64,000 nt of DNA from Sunxiuqinia rutila (GCF_050589705.1 NZ_JBNGOT010000002.1:1-64000), one strand, 5' to 3'; positions 17,580 through 26,909 are shown, numbered from the stretch's first letter. Numbers and translations: made by a program. Notes: generated from the sequence alone by a model not told the origin.

Positions 17580-18448
17580 GGTACTAGAGGCGGTTTTAAA
17601 TTGGTTCCCAGCCGTTCGTTTAGCTTATGGATAAAGTAAGCAGAAAGCGTTGGCGATTCTTTTTCCAGGTTTTGATGCACAAAAAAGTAAATGTTTTGAA
17701 GTCCTTGGTCCACCCATTCTCCAAGCCGTGATACCCAGTCCTCCAATCGCTTGTATTCGCTGGCGGGATGATTGGCACCAACATAGCGCACAAAAGCGGT
17801 AGGAGTGGTTAATCGCATGTGCAGCAGATCGCGGCGGCCAGCCGTATCAACCAGAATATTGGTAACACCGTGTTTTTCCAATAAAGAAAAATAGTCATTG
17901 GCAATTTGGGGATTGCCAAACCATTCCGGATGGCGAACTTCTGTAGCCAAAGGAATCGCTTTGGGAAATTTTTTGAGGAAGGCTTGAAGCCTGTCAAAAT
18001 TTTTGTACCCAAAGTTATTGTGCAACTGCAGAAAAACCATGCCGAGCTTTTCCTCTAACTGAATGATATTATCGCAATATTCTTCCGTCAGTTGTTCCAC
18101 CTTGTTTAAGCGTCGCATGTGACTTATGGACTGCGTTACTTTCGGGAAAAACTTGAAATGAGGAGGTGTTTTGGCATACCAGGTTCTCATTTGGTCGGCT
18201 CCAAACATACGGTAGAAAGTGGCGTTTAGCTCAATGGAGTTAAACTGAGTGGCGTAATAAGCCAGTTCATCTTTGGTTCCGCGCGGATAAAATTTCTTTA
18301 GATCCTGCCGGTTCCACTTGGCACAACCAACATAAATTTGCAGGTTTTTATTTCCCTTTTCCTTCTTCAGGGTGACGTGGGTATCCGGGTGATCTTGGGG
18401 AAGGGTGAAATCTACCTCATCGGGTTGGTCAACTTGTCCAAATTTCAT
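17555..18448 (-). CDS. DUF72 family protein (YecE-like)
   Basis: 297 residues. The DUF72 TIM-barrel signature is plain: IYVGCAKWNRQDLKKFYP, YYATQFNSIELNATFYR, FKFFPKVTQSISHMRRL, LGMVFLQLHNNFGY, LATEVRHPEWF and a C-terminal YFFVHQN. The family is widespread but has no settled biochemical role. A structural likeness to nucleases or isomerases has been noted, and nothing in this sequence decides it. The first 30 residues before NLQIYVG are an extra charged tail. It is followed (in minus direction) by the shared terminator, while pdxH lies 47 bases upstream and may be co-transcribed. Confidence 0.88.
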   Translation of the reverse strand: MKFGQVDQPDEVDFTLPQDHPDTHVTLKKEKGNKNLQIYVGCAKWNRQDLKKFYPRGTKDELAYYATQFNSIELNATFYRMFGADQMRTWYAKTPPHFKFFPKVTQSISHMRRLNKVEQLTEEYCDNIIQLEEKLGMVFLQLHNNFGYKNFDRLQAFLKKFPKAIPLATEVRHPEWFGNPQIANDYFSLLEKHGVTNILVDTAGRRDLLHMRLTTPTAFVRYVGANHPASEYKRLEDWVSRLGEWVDQGLQNIYFFVHQNLEKESPTLSAYFIHKLNERLGTNLKPPLVPNKNGSLF

Positions 18449-18495
18449 TTTACGGTATGATGATTTTTGTTAGAAATTGAAAGTATCATTTGTTT

Positions 18496-19128
18496 TCAGG
18501 GAGACAGTCGTTTGAACTCCCATTGCCCTTGTTGCCGGTTGTAATAGCGAATCCGATCATGAAGTCTTCCGGGGCGTCCCTGCCAAAATTCAATTTCCAG
18601 GGCTTCAACCTGAAAGCCCCCCCAATGTTTGGGCTTGGGGATGACTTTCCCTTCAAACTGTGTTTCCAGCTTGTGGAAGTTTTGCTCCAACTCTTTGCGT
18701 CCGTTTACTGGTTGGCTTTGTGCTGATGCCCAAGCTCCCAACTGGCTCTCGCGTGGCCTGGATTGAAAATATGCTTCAGAAAGCGCTTCATCTACTTTGG
18801 AAACGACTCCTTTTACACGCACTTGTCGTTCCAGTTCGGGCCAAAAAAAGTTGAGGGCCACCTGAGGATTGGCCTTCATTTGGAGGGACTTGGAACTGCT
18901 GTAGTTGGTGAAGAAAATAAAGCGGTCGTCCAGCACTTCTTTTAGCAACACAATGCGGGAATCTGGCATTCCGTCGGATACGGTGGATAAAGTCATAGCT
19001 GTCGGCTCATCAACCTCGCTCCTGATCGCCTCCTCCAGCCAACGCTTGAACAGCTCAAAGGGCTGGGCTGGCAAGTCGGTTTCCTCCAGTTTGTGTTTTT
19101 GATAATTATTGCGGATATCTCGTAGCAT
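18496..19128 (-). CDS. pdxH: pyridoxamine 5'-phosphate oxidase
   Basis: 210 residues, the standard length. This FMN enzyme oxidises pyridoxamine or pyridoxine phosphate to pyridoxal phosphate. Motifs: MLRDIRNNYQKHKLEE at the N-terminus, AMTLSTVSDGMPDSRIVLLKE, FFTNYSSSKSLQM (FMN binding), WPELERQVRVKG, YFQSRPRESQLGAWAS and the C-terminal FWQGRPGRLHDRIRY with the family Arg-x-His motif and substrate-binding Arg. PLP made here is the cofactor of MetY encoded at 25605-26909. Confidence 0.96.
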   Translation of the reverse strand: MLRDIRNNYQKHKLEETDLPAQPFELFKRWLEEAIRSEVDEPTAMTLSTVSDGMPDSRIVLLKEVLDDRFIFFTNYSSSKSLQMKANPQVALNFFWPELERQVRVKGVVSKVDEALSEAYFQSRPRESQLGAWASAQSQPVNGRKELEQNFHKLETQFEGKVIPKPKHWGGFQVEALEIEFWQGRPGRLHDRIRYYNRQQGQWEFKRLSP

Positions 19129-19206
19129 TTACATTTGTTTAAGCATATTTACAAACAAGTTGGAAAAAGGTTTTGTTATTCTTTCATAACCAATACAATT
19201 GTAGAT

Positions 19207-19809
19207 ATGAAAACCTTATTCTCGTTTATTTTGATTTTGTCGGGTTTTCTGGCTTTAGCAGGAGACTCCAAGTTACAGGTTGGCGATCGTGCCGAGCACA
19301 CCTCCGTAAAGATGTTGGATGTGTCAGGCGAAAAACTATCGCTTGACGATGTCAGGGATGCCAATGGCCTGGTGGTTATTTTTTCGTCCAATACCTGTCC
19401 GTTTGTTAAAAAGTGGGAAGGACGATACAATGGCTTAAAGCAATGGGCTGATGACCACGATGTGGGTTTAGTGGTCTTAAACTCCAATTACAACAATCGC
19501 AATGGGGTAGACTCCTATGAAGCGATGCAGCAACATGCCAAGGAACAAGCATACAATTTTCCTTACCTGGTTGATAAAAACAGTTTGCTGGCCAATGCCT
19601 TTGGAGGTCAAACCACACCTCATGTTTTCCTATTTGATAAAGATTACAAATTGGTTTACAAAGGGGCCATTGATGATAACTACGATGATGCTTCGAAGGT
19701 TAAAAAGGCTTATCTGAAAGCAGCGATTCATAGTTTGGTTGCGGGGGAGGCGATTGCAGAATCAGAAACCAAGCCGGTTGGCTGCAGCATCAAACGAAAA
19801 CTGGATTAA
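19207..19809 (+). CDS. exported thioredoxin-fold redoxin
   Basis: 200 residues from ATG 19207, chosen because it starts a clean signal peptide (MKTLFSFILILSGFLALAG). The frame is open 72 bases further upstream. AhpC/TSA-type fold: KLQVGDRAEHTSVKMLDVSG, VVIFSSNTCPFVKKWE (a single active-site-region Cys instead of CxxC) and GGQTTPHVFLFDKDYKLVYKG with the cis-Pro. The C-terminus ends PVGCSIKRK, a conserved second Cys found in this Bacteroidota subgroup that could resolve the first. It probably acts in periplasmic thiol chemistry. The reaction is not known. Confidence 0.85.
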   Translation: MKTLFSFILILSGFLALAGDSKLQVGDRAEHTSVKMLDVSGEKLSLDDVRDANGLVVIFSSNTCPFVKKWEGRYNGLKQWADDHDVGLVVLNSNYNNRNGVDSYEAMQQHAKEQAYNFPYLVDKNSLLANAFGGQTTPHVFLFDKDYKLVYKGAIDDNYDDASKVKKAYLKAAIHSLVAGEAIAESETKPVGCSIKRKLD

Positions 19810-19985
19810 ATACTGAAACCGGAGTAGCTTCTTCGGTTTTTTTATTGAATAAAAATTGAAGTCTTAAGAAAAGGAATGGATGGATAAGAAGGTAAGTTCG
19901 TTCTGCCGGGGAAGGGCAGAATGTGTTCCAGAATAGAACTTGGTGTGATACTCCGTTTTTTTGCTTATTTTTCAAAAAAAAGTTA

Positions 19986-20381
19986 ATGGCTATGACCAGT
20001 ATGAACGCTGATTTGTCCGGTAAAACGATTCTTGTTGTTGAAGATAATGAGGTTAGTGCCAGTTATTTCAAGGCAGCCTTACGCAAGCAAGGGGCTTTAT
20101 CCATCATGGCCCGGAATGGGGAAGAGGCCATTCAGCTGTTTCGTGAAAACAAACAAATTGACTTGGTACTGATGGATTTGAATATGCCTGAGATGAATGG
20201 CTTTGAAGCAACTAAAATGATCAAATCAATTCGCCCCGAAGTGCCGGTTATTGCGCAAAGTGCCTACATTTTATCCGGAGAAGATTCCCGGAGCAAAGAA
20301 GCCGGCTGTGATGAGTTTTTGGCCAAACCAATTCGGTTGACGGCCTTGGTCGAGGTGCTGGAGCGCTACTTGGCAAAATGA
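19986..20381 (+). CDS. single-domain response regulator (receiver)
   Basis: 131 residues from ATG 19986 (ATGs at 19992 and 20001 are also possible; the longer frame from 19923 has an unlikely N-terminus). A complete CheY-like receiver: ILVVEDNE (acidic Asp20), LVLMDLNMPEMNG (phospho-acceptor Asp64), VIAQSA (Thr/Ser position is Ser) and LAKPI (Lys). There is no output domain, so it relays phosphate or acts by protein contact, as in hybrid kinase systems. No kinase is adjacent. The soluble PAS kinase at 52207-55104 lacks a receiver and might be one partner, but that is a guess. Confidence 0.92.
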   Translation: MAMTSMNADLSGKTILVVEDNEVSASYFKAALRKQGALSIMARNGEEAIQLFRENKQIDLVLMDLNMPEMNGFEATKMIKSIRPEVPVIAQSAYILSGEDSRSKEAGCDEFLAKPIRLTALVEVLERYLAK

Positions 20382-20412
20382 TATTTCTACTGTACGTATT
20401 TGCTCCCTCTTT

Positions 20413-21633
20413 TTAATCAAGTAGCAGGTAGGCCCCAAATTTACTGTTATCCCTAGGCGAGCTGAGTGACACAAAGCCTTTTTGAAGACGAAGATCTGCC
20501 ATTAGTGGCGGATTTTTTTTTGCCTGTTCTTCCACGAATTTTTTATAACTGATTTTAGGATGGAAATAGGTTTGATACATGCCCTGGCTTTCGGGATGAA
20601 GCTTTTGAGAAATTTTTTGACTTAGGATTCCCATATTGAATCGCGGATTAATTTCAAGACAGGCCTGCAATTTTATTTTACCTTCCGTTTCATAGATCAG
20701 CGCATCGATGCCTATAAATCCTTGATATTGCTTATAATAGTTGCTTTTTTTGAGCTGGTTCTTCAGCAACTGGGCAACATCTGCCAAGGTTTCTTTTGAA
20801 AAATAACGATTGCTGATGCTGGACGAAGGATTGATATGATGACCCTGGTACTGCCCATTGCTATTGGTTTCAAAATAGCTGATACCGTGATAGACCAATT
20901 CACCGGAAGCTTTCAATTGAAATTGAAACGATAAGTCTGTTTTCTTCTGAAATAAAGGTTCGGCAACCAGGTAACCCTGCTGATCAAGCATGGTTTTTAT
21001 CCAGCGTTTGTTGGATTCATTCAACTGTTGTTTCCGAATCACTTGCAGGCCACGTCCACTCGAGCTTAGTGGCGTTTTAAGTACAATCTGTTTATGCTGA
21101 TTCAGAAATACTTCAATCGCAGGTAAATCCTGAATTAGTCTTGGGCGCTTTTCTTCTTCCGGAAATATATCAAGAGGATGTTCTGCCATCAGTTCATGAC
21201 AAAAACTAACCGCATGTTTACGCTCAAAAAGATTGCTATTGGCAAGATGGTGGGTCAGATCATCGCGTTCGGCCGGCTGTGTGTAAGCGGATAAATAGTT
21301 GCTTTCGGCCGGACTCCAGCCCCAAGGATGGAGGAGGACTGGTTCGTGCTGTACAATTTCCAACGATTCTTTCCGGGACACAATCGAGTTGGCAGGAAGT
21401 CCGAGTAAGTTCAGTTGGTTTTTAAAGTCTTCTGAAATCGGGTTTTCTTTCAACACATGGTCATTGGCTGTGGCAAAAAAAAGCATGATGGGAGCAAGCT
21501 CTTCCTCAAACTGGCGCAGCAAAGCCGGCGCCTGGTAATAGGGTGAGCCATTGACCAAAGCCAGTTCACAGGTCGGGTTGAAATGGAATATCTTTCGTAA
21601 GGTACTCAAAACGGTTTTTATTTTAGATGTCAA
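20413..21633 (-). CDS. uncharacterised ATP-grasp protein
   Basis: 406 residues without signal peptide. The ATP-grasp elements are visible: IVLKTPLSSSGRGLQVIRK (phosphate-binding loop and Lys), GYLVAEPLFQKKTDLSFQF, GFIGIDALIY and CLEINPRFNMG (the E-x-N-x-R metal site). The N-terminal part (HFNPTCELALVNGSPYYQAP, LLHPWGWSPAESNYL) is a conserved block I associate with uncharacterised Bacteroidota proteins. ATP-grasp enzymes join a carboxylate to an amine or thiol through an acyl phosphate, and the substrate here is unknown. It stands alone, divergent from the OmpA gene and convergent with the receiver gene. Confidence 0.8.
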   Translation of the reverse strand: MTSKIKTVLSTLRKIFHFNPTCELALVNGSPYYQAPALLRQFEEELAPIMLFFATANDHVLKENPISEDFKNQLNLLGLPANSIVSRKESLEIVQHEPVLLHPWGWSPAESNYLSAYTQPAERDDLTHHLANSNLFERKHAVSFCHELMAEHPLDIFPEEEKRPRLIQDLPAIEVFLNQHKQIVLKTPLSSSGRGLQVIRKQQLNESNKRWIKTMLDQQGYLVAEPLFQKKTDLSFQFQLKASGELVYHGISYFETNSNGQYQGHHINPSSSISNRYFSKETLADVAQLLKNQLKKSNYYKQYQGFIGIDALIYETEGKIKLQACLEINPRFNMGILSQKISQKLHPESQGMYQTYFHPKISYKKFVEEQAKKNPPLMADLRLQKGFVSLSSPRDNSKFGAYLLLD

Positions 21634-21848
21634 AAATAGACATATTCTATCGTTTTAAACTTACTATTTGAGGATAGCTTTTTGATTGGTTGGGCAAACA
21701 TTTGTTAAACTGATTTTTCGGTTTCAGTTTAAATTCCTTCAGGATTAATGGTATCTTCACCAATGTTTTGTGAAATAAAACTCTAAAAAGGCAGGCTGGT
21801 CGAGTTGCTTGCGATTCAGAACAACCGGTTATTAATTAACTTTTTGGT

Positions 21849-23786
21849 ATGAAACTACTCAGCACAATCATGGCGCTGTTGCTGGCTTTAGGGCTGCAAG
21901 GACAGCAACTTTCAACAAGCAGCAAGAAAGCAAAAAAATACTTTGAGAGTGCCACCACTGCTTATCACCAGCAGGATAATCAGCAAGCTGTTGAAGAGCT
22001 GGAAAAAGCCTTGCGTGCTGATGCCCAGTTTGTAGAGGCCCTGCTGCTTATGGCCGATATTTATGGCGAAATGAAGCAAGACAGTATGCAGGTTGTTGCC
22101 TTGGAAAGAGCACTTGCACTTGACTCCGACCAATCGGCTAAAATCAATTATGTGCTTGGAAATACCTGTTACCGGATGGGAAAATACCAACGGGCGCTGG
22201 AGGCTTTTCAGGCTTTTTTGTCGGAAGAATCTACTGACCATCCGTTTTATGCCAAAGCTTCGGAAAAAATACCGCTTTGTCGGTTTGCCCTCGACATGCG
22301 TGCCCAGGCGATTGAGATGGATGCGGTGAACCTTGGAGATAAAGTCAATTCGGAATACAATGACTATTGGCCCAGCCTTACTGTTGACGGCAAGACGATG
22401 GTATTTACCCGACTGATGCCGCCTCAAGGAGCCTCAGCAGCAAGCCGCCATTATCAGGAAGATTTTTACCTGTCGCATTTGAAGGAGGGCGAATGGCAGG
22501 AAGCCAAGCCAATGACCACAATCAATACCCGCAATAATGAAGGGGCACAAAGTATTTCTGCCGACGGAAAACTGTTGTTTTTTACGGCTTGTACACGAAA
22601 TGATGGCTATGGAAGTTGCGATATTTATTATTCCAGAAACCATGGGGGAAGCTGGTCTGTTCCTCAAAATGCGGGCGAGCCGGTAAGCTCCGGAGCCTGG
22701 GAGTCGCAACCCTCAATTACAGCGAATGGCGAGTACTTGTACTTTGCCAGCAACCGCAAAGGAGGAAAAGGAGGGATGGATATCTGGCGATGCCGTTTAA
22801 ACGGATTCAGTCCGACGGGGAGACCGCGCTGGAGTGAGGCTGAAAACCTGGGCGACTCCATTAACACATCGGGCAATGAAACTTCGCCTTTTATTCATGC
22901 GGATGGAAAAACCCTTTATTTTGCCTCAGATACGCATTTGGGCTTGGGAGGTTCCGATATTTTCTACGCCACCTTTGATGGAGATTCGGTGTGGCAAAAG
23001 CCGGAAAACCTGGGCTATCCAATCAACACCAACAAAGATGAGCAGGGACTGATTGTAAATGCAGCTGGAGAATATGCTTATTTTTCGTCTGATCGGCCCG
23101 GTTCTGCAGGGCTGGATATTTACCAGTTTGTATTGCCGCCCAATATTCGTCCAACAGCGGTTTCCTATGTGCAGGGACTGGTGTATGATTCGTTTAGCCA
23201 TCAGCCTTTGTGCGCCCAAATTGAGCTGATTGATGTGGATGCCAACCGGGTTGTTTCAACCACCGAATCGTGTTGGGAAAAAGGTGAGTTCTTGATGTGC
23301 CTGCCTTTGGGAAAAACCTATGCCTTTAATGTTTCCAAACCGGGCTATTTGTTCCATTCTGAGAATTTTGCCTTGAAACAGGTTCGTCAGGTCTCAGACC
23401 CGATCTTGCTGGATATTCCTTTGCAAGCCATTGAAATCGGAAATGTTACGGTGCTTCGAAATATCTTTTTTGAAACCGGAAAATACACCTTGTTGAGTCA
23501 GTCGAAAGCTGAACTGAATCAGTTAGCTGCTTTTTTGATCAATAATCCGAAAGTAAAGATTGAAATCGGCGGACATACGGATTCGGTTGGTGGCGAGAAG
23601 ATGAATCAGGAACTGTCGGAAAACCGGGCTAAGGCGGTTTATAATTACTTGCTTGAGAACGGAGTGGACGGTTCCCGCTTAACTTACCAGGGCTATGGCT
23701 TTTCAGAGCCGGTTGGCAGCAATGAAACAGAAGAAGGGCGGGCCCAAAACCGCCGGACTGAATTTAAGATTGTAGCTAAAGAGTAA
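21849..23786 (+). CDS. TPR - WD40-like - OmpA outer-membrane-associated protein
   Basis: 645 residues. Order: signal peptide (1-18, LLLALGLQGQ), TPR repeats (about 25-150), WD40-like PD40 beta-propeller repeats (160-420; repeated SITANGEYLYFASNRKGG and FIHADGKTLYFASD motifs), a carboxypeptidase-regulatory-like beta domain (430-520), and a C-terminal OmpA domain (NIFFETGKYTLLSQSKAEL, IEIGGHTDSVGGEKMNQELSENRAKAVYNYL) with the Asp and Arg that bind diaminopimelate. This architecture is common in Bacteroidota and includes the PorE-type component linked to type IX secretion. It would attach to peptidoglycan in the periplasm. The T9SS cargo at 31271 shows that the system exists in this cell. Confidence 0.92.
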   Translation: MKLLSTIMALLLALGLQGQQLSTSSKKAKKYFESATTAYHQQDNQQAVEELEKALRADAQFVEALLLMADIYGEMKQDSMQVVALERALALDSDQSAKINYVLGNTCYRMGKYQRALEAFQAFLSEESTDHPFYAKASEKIPLCRFALDMRAQAIEMDAVNLGDKVNSEYNDYWPSLTVDGKTMVFTRLMPPQGASAASRHYQEDFYLSHLKEGEWQEAKPMTTINTRNNEGAQSISADGKLLFFTACTRNDGYGSCDIYYSRNHGGSWSVPQNAGEPVSSGAWESQPSITANGEYLYFASNRKGGKGGMDIWRCRLNGFSPTGRPRWSEAENLGDSINTSGNETSPFIHADGKTLYFASDTHLGLGGSDIFYATFDGDSVWQKPENLGYPINTNKDEQGLIVNAAGEYAYFSSDRPGSAGLDIYQFVLPPNIRPTAVSYVQGLVYDSFSHQPLCAQIELIDVDANRVVSTTESCWEKGEFLMCLPLGKTYAFNVSKPGYLFHSENFALKQVRQVSDPILLDIPLQAIEIGNVTVLRNIFFETGKYTLLSQSKAELNQLAAFLINNPKVKIEIGGHTDSVGGEKMNQELSENRAKAVYNYLLENGVDGSRLTYQGYGFSEPVGSNETEEGRAQNRRTEFKIVAKE

Positions 23787-23903
23787 ATTACTTCAGGCCA
23801 GACAAAATTGAAACTTAAGCTGGTTGCAGAACCGCCCAATAAAGGTTTATTTTTTCTGACCTGAAGGACAATTTCAGGTGTTCTTCCTGGAAAGATTCCC
23901 AGG

Positions 23904-24560
23904 TTAAAGAGACTTCAGGATGGCCTGAATAATATTGTCAGCCCCATCAGCAATTTGATCGATGGTGGAATCCAGCATGTAGCAGGGGGTGCTGTAAACC
24001 TTGTATTTTGAATCGAAGATCACTTCGCCATGGGTAGCGTTGGCATGCGTTCCGCCCATACGTTCGATGGCGCCAGCGGTGCCCGAGTCATTTCCAATGG
24101 TTACTTTTACATCTTTCAGAATTCGGGTGATTACTGCCGGAGTAATGCATAGTGCTCCAATGGGTTTTTCGGCCTGAACGGTTTGCTCCACAGCCTTTTG
24201 AACATCCGGGTTGACTTGGCATTCCGGGCCTTCGAAGGCAAAAGTACAGAGGTTCTTGGCTGCACCAAAGCCACCGGGAAATACCAGTGCGTCAAATGCA
24301 TGGGCTTGGTAAGTACTTAAATCGGCTATTTGTCCACGTGCTATGCGGGCTGATTCAACCAAGACATTGCGGGTTTCGGGCATTTCCTCTCCCGTAAGGT
24401 GATTGATCACATGAGCCTGCTCAATATTGGGAGCAAAGATTTCGTAGCTGGCTCCCTGGCGGGCAATGGCCAGCATGGTTAAGGTTGCTTCATGAATTTC
24501 TGCTCCATCATAAACGCCGCTTCCGGAGAGAACGACGGCTATTTTTTTCTTTTCGGACAT
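23904..24560 (-). CDS. elbB: isoprenoid biosynthesis glyoxalase ElbB
   Basis: 218 residues, full length. DJ-1/PfpI-like fold: VVLSGSGVYDGAEIHEA at the start, LVFPGGFGAAKNLCTFAFEG, GALCITPAVIT with the nucleophile-elbow Cys, and DSGTAGAIERMGGTHAN. In E. coli this protein has weak glyoxalase activity and is connected to isoprenoid synthesis, though the physiological role is unclear. It follows metA by 69 bases in the same direction and may be a downstream member of the methionine operon, or independent. Confidence 0.93.
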   Translation of the reverse strand: MSEKKKIAVVLSGSGVYDGAEIHEATLTMLAIARQGASYEIFAPNIEQAHVINHLTGEEMPETRNVLVESARIARGQIADLSTYQAHAFDALVFPGGFGAAKNLCTFAFEGPECQVNPDVQKAVEQTVQAEKPIGALCITPAVITRILKDVKVTIGNDSGTAGAIERMGGTHANATHGEVIFDSKYKVYSTPCYMLDSTIDQIADGADNIIQAILKSL

Positions 24561-24629
24561 CGTATTTCATTTTTTAATTCGTTTAAAAATAATGAAATTT
24601 TGAGAACGATGAAAGGAGCGAAAAGTGCC

Positions 24630-25547
24630 TTAGCCAATATCGTCCAGGTTATAAGGCGTTTCCTGATAAACGTAATAGTTCAGCCAATTGGTGAACAGCA
24701 GGTTTGCTGCCGAGCGCCACTTCATTGATGGTTTTTCCGAGGGATCATCACCTGGGAAATAGTTCTTTGGCACTTCGATCGGTAGATTTTTTTCGAGGTC
24801 GCGAAGGTACTCATTGCGCAAGGTGTTTCGCGAATATTCCGAGTGCCCGGTGATGAAAAACTGCCGGCCGTTTTTGGCCATAAGCATGTTGATCCCGGAT
24901 TCTTCAGAGGAAGAAATAATTTCGAGCTCGGGTACCCGGTCAATATCTTCTTTGCGGATTTCAGTGTGTCGGGAATGGGGTACGTAATACTCATCATCAA
25001 AGCCCCTGAAGATGGGCAGTTTGTTATCTGACACCCGATGCTTGAAGACTCCAAACATTTTTTTATCCAGATCGTATTTCGGAATGCCATAAAAATGATA
25101 AAGACTGGCTTGTGAGCCCCAGCAAATGAACATGGACGAGGTGACATGATGCACCGACCAATCCATGATTTCCTTTATTTCCTCCCAGTAAGTCACCTCC
25201 TCAAAAGGAATTTGTTCAACCGGAGCACCGGTAATGATCATGCCATCGTACTTGTTATTCCTGATCTTATCGAAGGTGGTGTAAAACGTCTTCATGTGCT
25301 TGGCCGACGTATTTTTATGCTTGTGTCCCTTGATCTTCAGGAAATCAATTTCAACCTGAAGTGGGGTGTTTGAAAGCAAACGCAGCAAGTCGGTTTCCGT
25401 CGAAATTTTTAAGGGCATCAGATTTAAAATGACAATTTTCAACGGACGGATATCCTGATGAGAAGCTCTTGTTTTATCAATCACGAAAATGTTTTCTTCG
25501 CGAAGCAGCTCAATAGCGGGCAGTTGATCTGGAATATTTAATGGCAT
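24630..25547 (-). CDS. metA: MetA homoserine O-acyltransferase, predicted acetyl-CoA type
   Basis: 305 residues, aligning without gaps to the MetA numbering. Nucleophile Cys142 lies in MFICWGSQ; His235 and Glu237 in ITGHSEYSR complete the triad. Position 111 in GAPVEQIPFEEV is Glu. Enzymes with Glu at this position (Bacillus type) use acetyl-CoA, whereas Gly (E. coli) uses succinyl-CoA. So the product is predicted to be O-acetylhomoserine despite the succinyltransferase family name. This fits the upstream gene metY, which consumes O-acetylhomoserine. Cytosolic, methionine pathway, co-directional with metY (57-base gap) and the aspartokinase-like gene. Confidence 0.95.
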   Translation of the reverse strand: MPLNIPDQLPAIELLREENIFVIDKTRASHQDIRPLKIVILNLMPLKISTETDLLRLLSNTPLQVEIDFLKIKGHKHKNTSAKHMKTFYTTFDKIRNNKYDGMIITGAPVEQIPFEEVTYWEEIKEIMDWSVHHVTSSMFICWGSQASLYHFYGIPKYDLDKKMFGVFKHRVSDNKLPIFRGFDDEYYVPHSRHTEIRKEDIDRVPELEIISSSEESGINMLMAKNGRQFFITGHSEYSRNTLRNEYLRDLEKNLPIEVPKNYFPGDDPSEKPSMKWRSAANLLFTNWLNYYVYQETPYNLDDIG

Positions 25548-25604
25548 CTTTTCAAGTTATATAACTTCCCGGATGCGCTTGAAGCACCCGGGAAAGTGTT
25601 CATT

Positions 25605-26909
25605 TTATTTCAATTGACTGAAGGCTTGTTCAAAGTCTCCAATAATATCGTCAATGTGTTCAATTCCAACAGAAACACGCAGTTGTGATGGTAAAACGCC
25701 TGCTGCCAATTGGGCTTCGGGCGATAGTTGCTGATGCGTGGTTGCCGCTGGCTGGATGATGAGTGTTTTAGTGTCTCCAACATTGGCCAGGTGACTGACT
25801 AGTTTCAGGCTGTCAACAACTTTTTTCGCATCTTCCACATCGCCTTTTACTACAAAGGAAAGCATGCTTCCCGGGCCTTTAGGCAAATATTTTTTAGCCA
25901 GTTCGTAATCCGGGCTGCTTTTTAAGCCTGGATAGTTTACCGCCTCAACTTTCGGATGTTTTTCCAACCACTCGGCCAGTGCCTGTGCATTGGCTACGTG
26001 TCTGTCGAGTCGCAAAGATAAGGTTTCCAATCCTTGCAGCAATAAAAAGGAGTTAAAAGGGCTGATGGCCGGACCAAAATCACGCAAGCCTTCAACCCGT
26101 GCTTTTGTAATGAAAGCGATGTTGCCAAAGGGGCCGTTAAAGTTAAAGATGTCCCAGTATTTCAGGCCATGGTAGCCAGGTGAGGGCTCCGTGAATCCGG
26201 GGAACTTGCCATTGCCCCAGTTGTAATTTCCACCATCAACAATTACACCGCCAATGCTGGTTCCGTGTCCTCCAATCCATTTGGTGGCCGATTCAACCAC
26301 AATGTTGGCACCATGCTCGATGGGGCGGAACAAATAACCGGCTCCGGCAAAGGTGTTGTCAACAATGAAAGGGATATCGTATTTTTTAGCCAAAGCAGCC
26401 AGCGCATCAAAATCGGGAATAGCAAAAGCCGGGTTTCCGATGGTTTCTACGTAAATGGCTTTGGTTTTTTCATCAATCAGTTTTTCAAACGACTCCGGTT
26501 GCAAGTCTTTAGCCAGTCGTGCGTCAATGCCCTGGCGCTTGAAAGATACGGTGAATTGATTGTAAGAACCACCGTAGAGATAGGGGGAGCTCACAAAGTT
26601 ATCGCCCTGCTCAAGCAAGGTGTTGAAAACCAAAAATTGAGCAGCATGTCCGGAGGCAACAGCCAAGGCCCCAACACCACCTTCGAGTGCCGCCATGCGC
26701 TGTTCAAATACATCCGAAGTGGGGTTCATGATGCGGGTGTAGATGTTGCCAAACTCCTTAAGGGCAAAAAGGTTGGCTGCATGGTCAGCATCGTTAAATA
26801 CGTAGGAAGTGGTTTGGTAAATCGGCACAGCCCTGGACCCGGTGGTTGGATCGGGCTGTTGCCCTGCGTGTTGTTGCAGGGTCTCAAATTTTAAATTTTC
26901 GGTAGTCAT
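25605..26909 (-). CDS. metY: O-acetylhomoserine aminocarboxypropyltransferase (sulfhydrylase)
   Basis: 434 residues, the typical MetY/Met17 length and longer than cystathionine synthases. PLP-dependent: FETLQQHAGQQPDPTTGSRAVPIYQTTSYVF at the N-terminus is family-typical, FIVDNTFAGAGYLFRPIEHGA leads into ESATKWIGGHGTSIGG with the PLP Lys210, and a C-terminal LRVSVGIEHIDDIIGDFEQA closes it. It joins sulfide to O-acetylhomoserine to give homocysteine. The sulfide source is the sulfite-reduction operon at the right end of the window. It lies 17 bases downstream of the aspartokinase-like gene and is clearly co-transcribed. Confidence 0.96.
   Translation of the reverse strand: MTTENLKFETLQQHAGQQPDPTTGSRAVPIYQTTSYVFNDADHAANLFALKEFGNIYTRIMNPTSDVFEQRMAALEGGVGALAVASGHAAQFLVFNTLLEQGDNFVSSPYLYGGSYNQFTVSFKRQGIDARLAKDLQPESFEKLIDEKTKAIYVETIGNPAFAIPDFDALAALAKKYDIPFIVDNTFAGAGYLFRPIEHGANIVVESATKWIGGHGTSIGGVIVDGGNYNWGNGKFPGFTEPSPGYHGLKYWDIFNFNGPFGNIAFITKARVEGLRDFGPAISPFNSFLLLQGLETLSLRLDRHVANAQALAEWLEKHPKVEAVNYPGLKSSPDYELAKKYLPKGPGSMLSFVVKGDVEDAKKVVDSLKLVSHLANVGDTKTLIIQPAATTHQQLSPEAQLAAGVLPSQLRVSVGIEHIDDIIGDFEQAFSQLK

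Noticed and set aside
21912..22427. 171-codon minus-strand ORF opposite the TPR/OmpA gene
   Set aside because: Shadow of the TPR-coding strand. No family features.
23787..23903. Terminator between the OmpA gene and elbB
   Set aside because: CTTCAGGCCAG and CTGACCTGAAG form an imperfect inverted repeat, but the arms are about 50 bases apart. Too weak to call.
26265..26894. 209-codon + strand ORF opposite metY
   Set aside because: Antisense shadow of a strongly conserved PLP enzyme.
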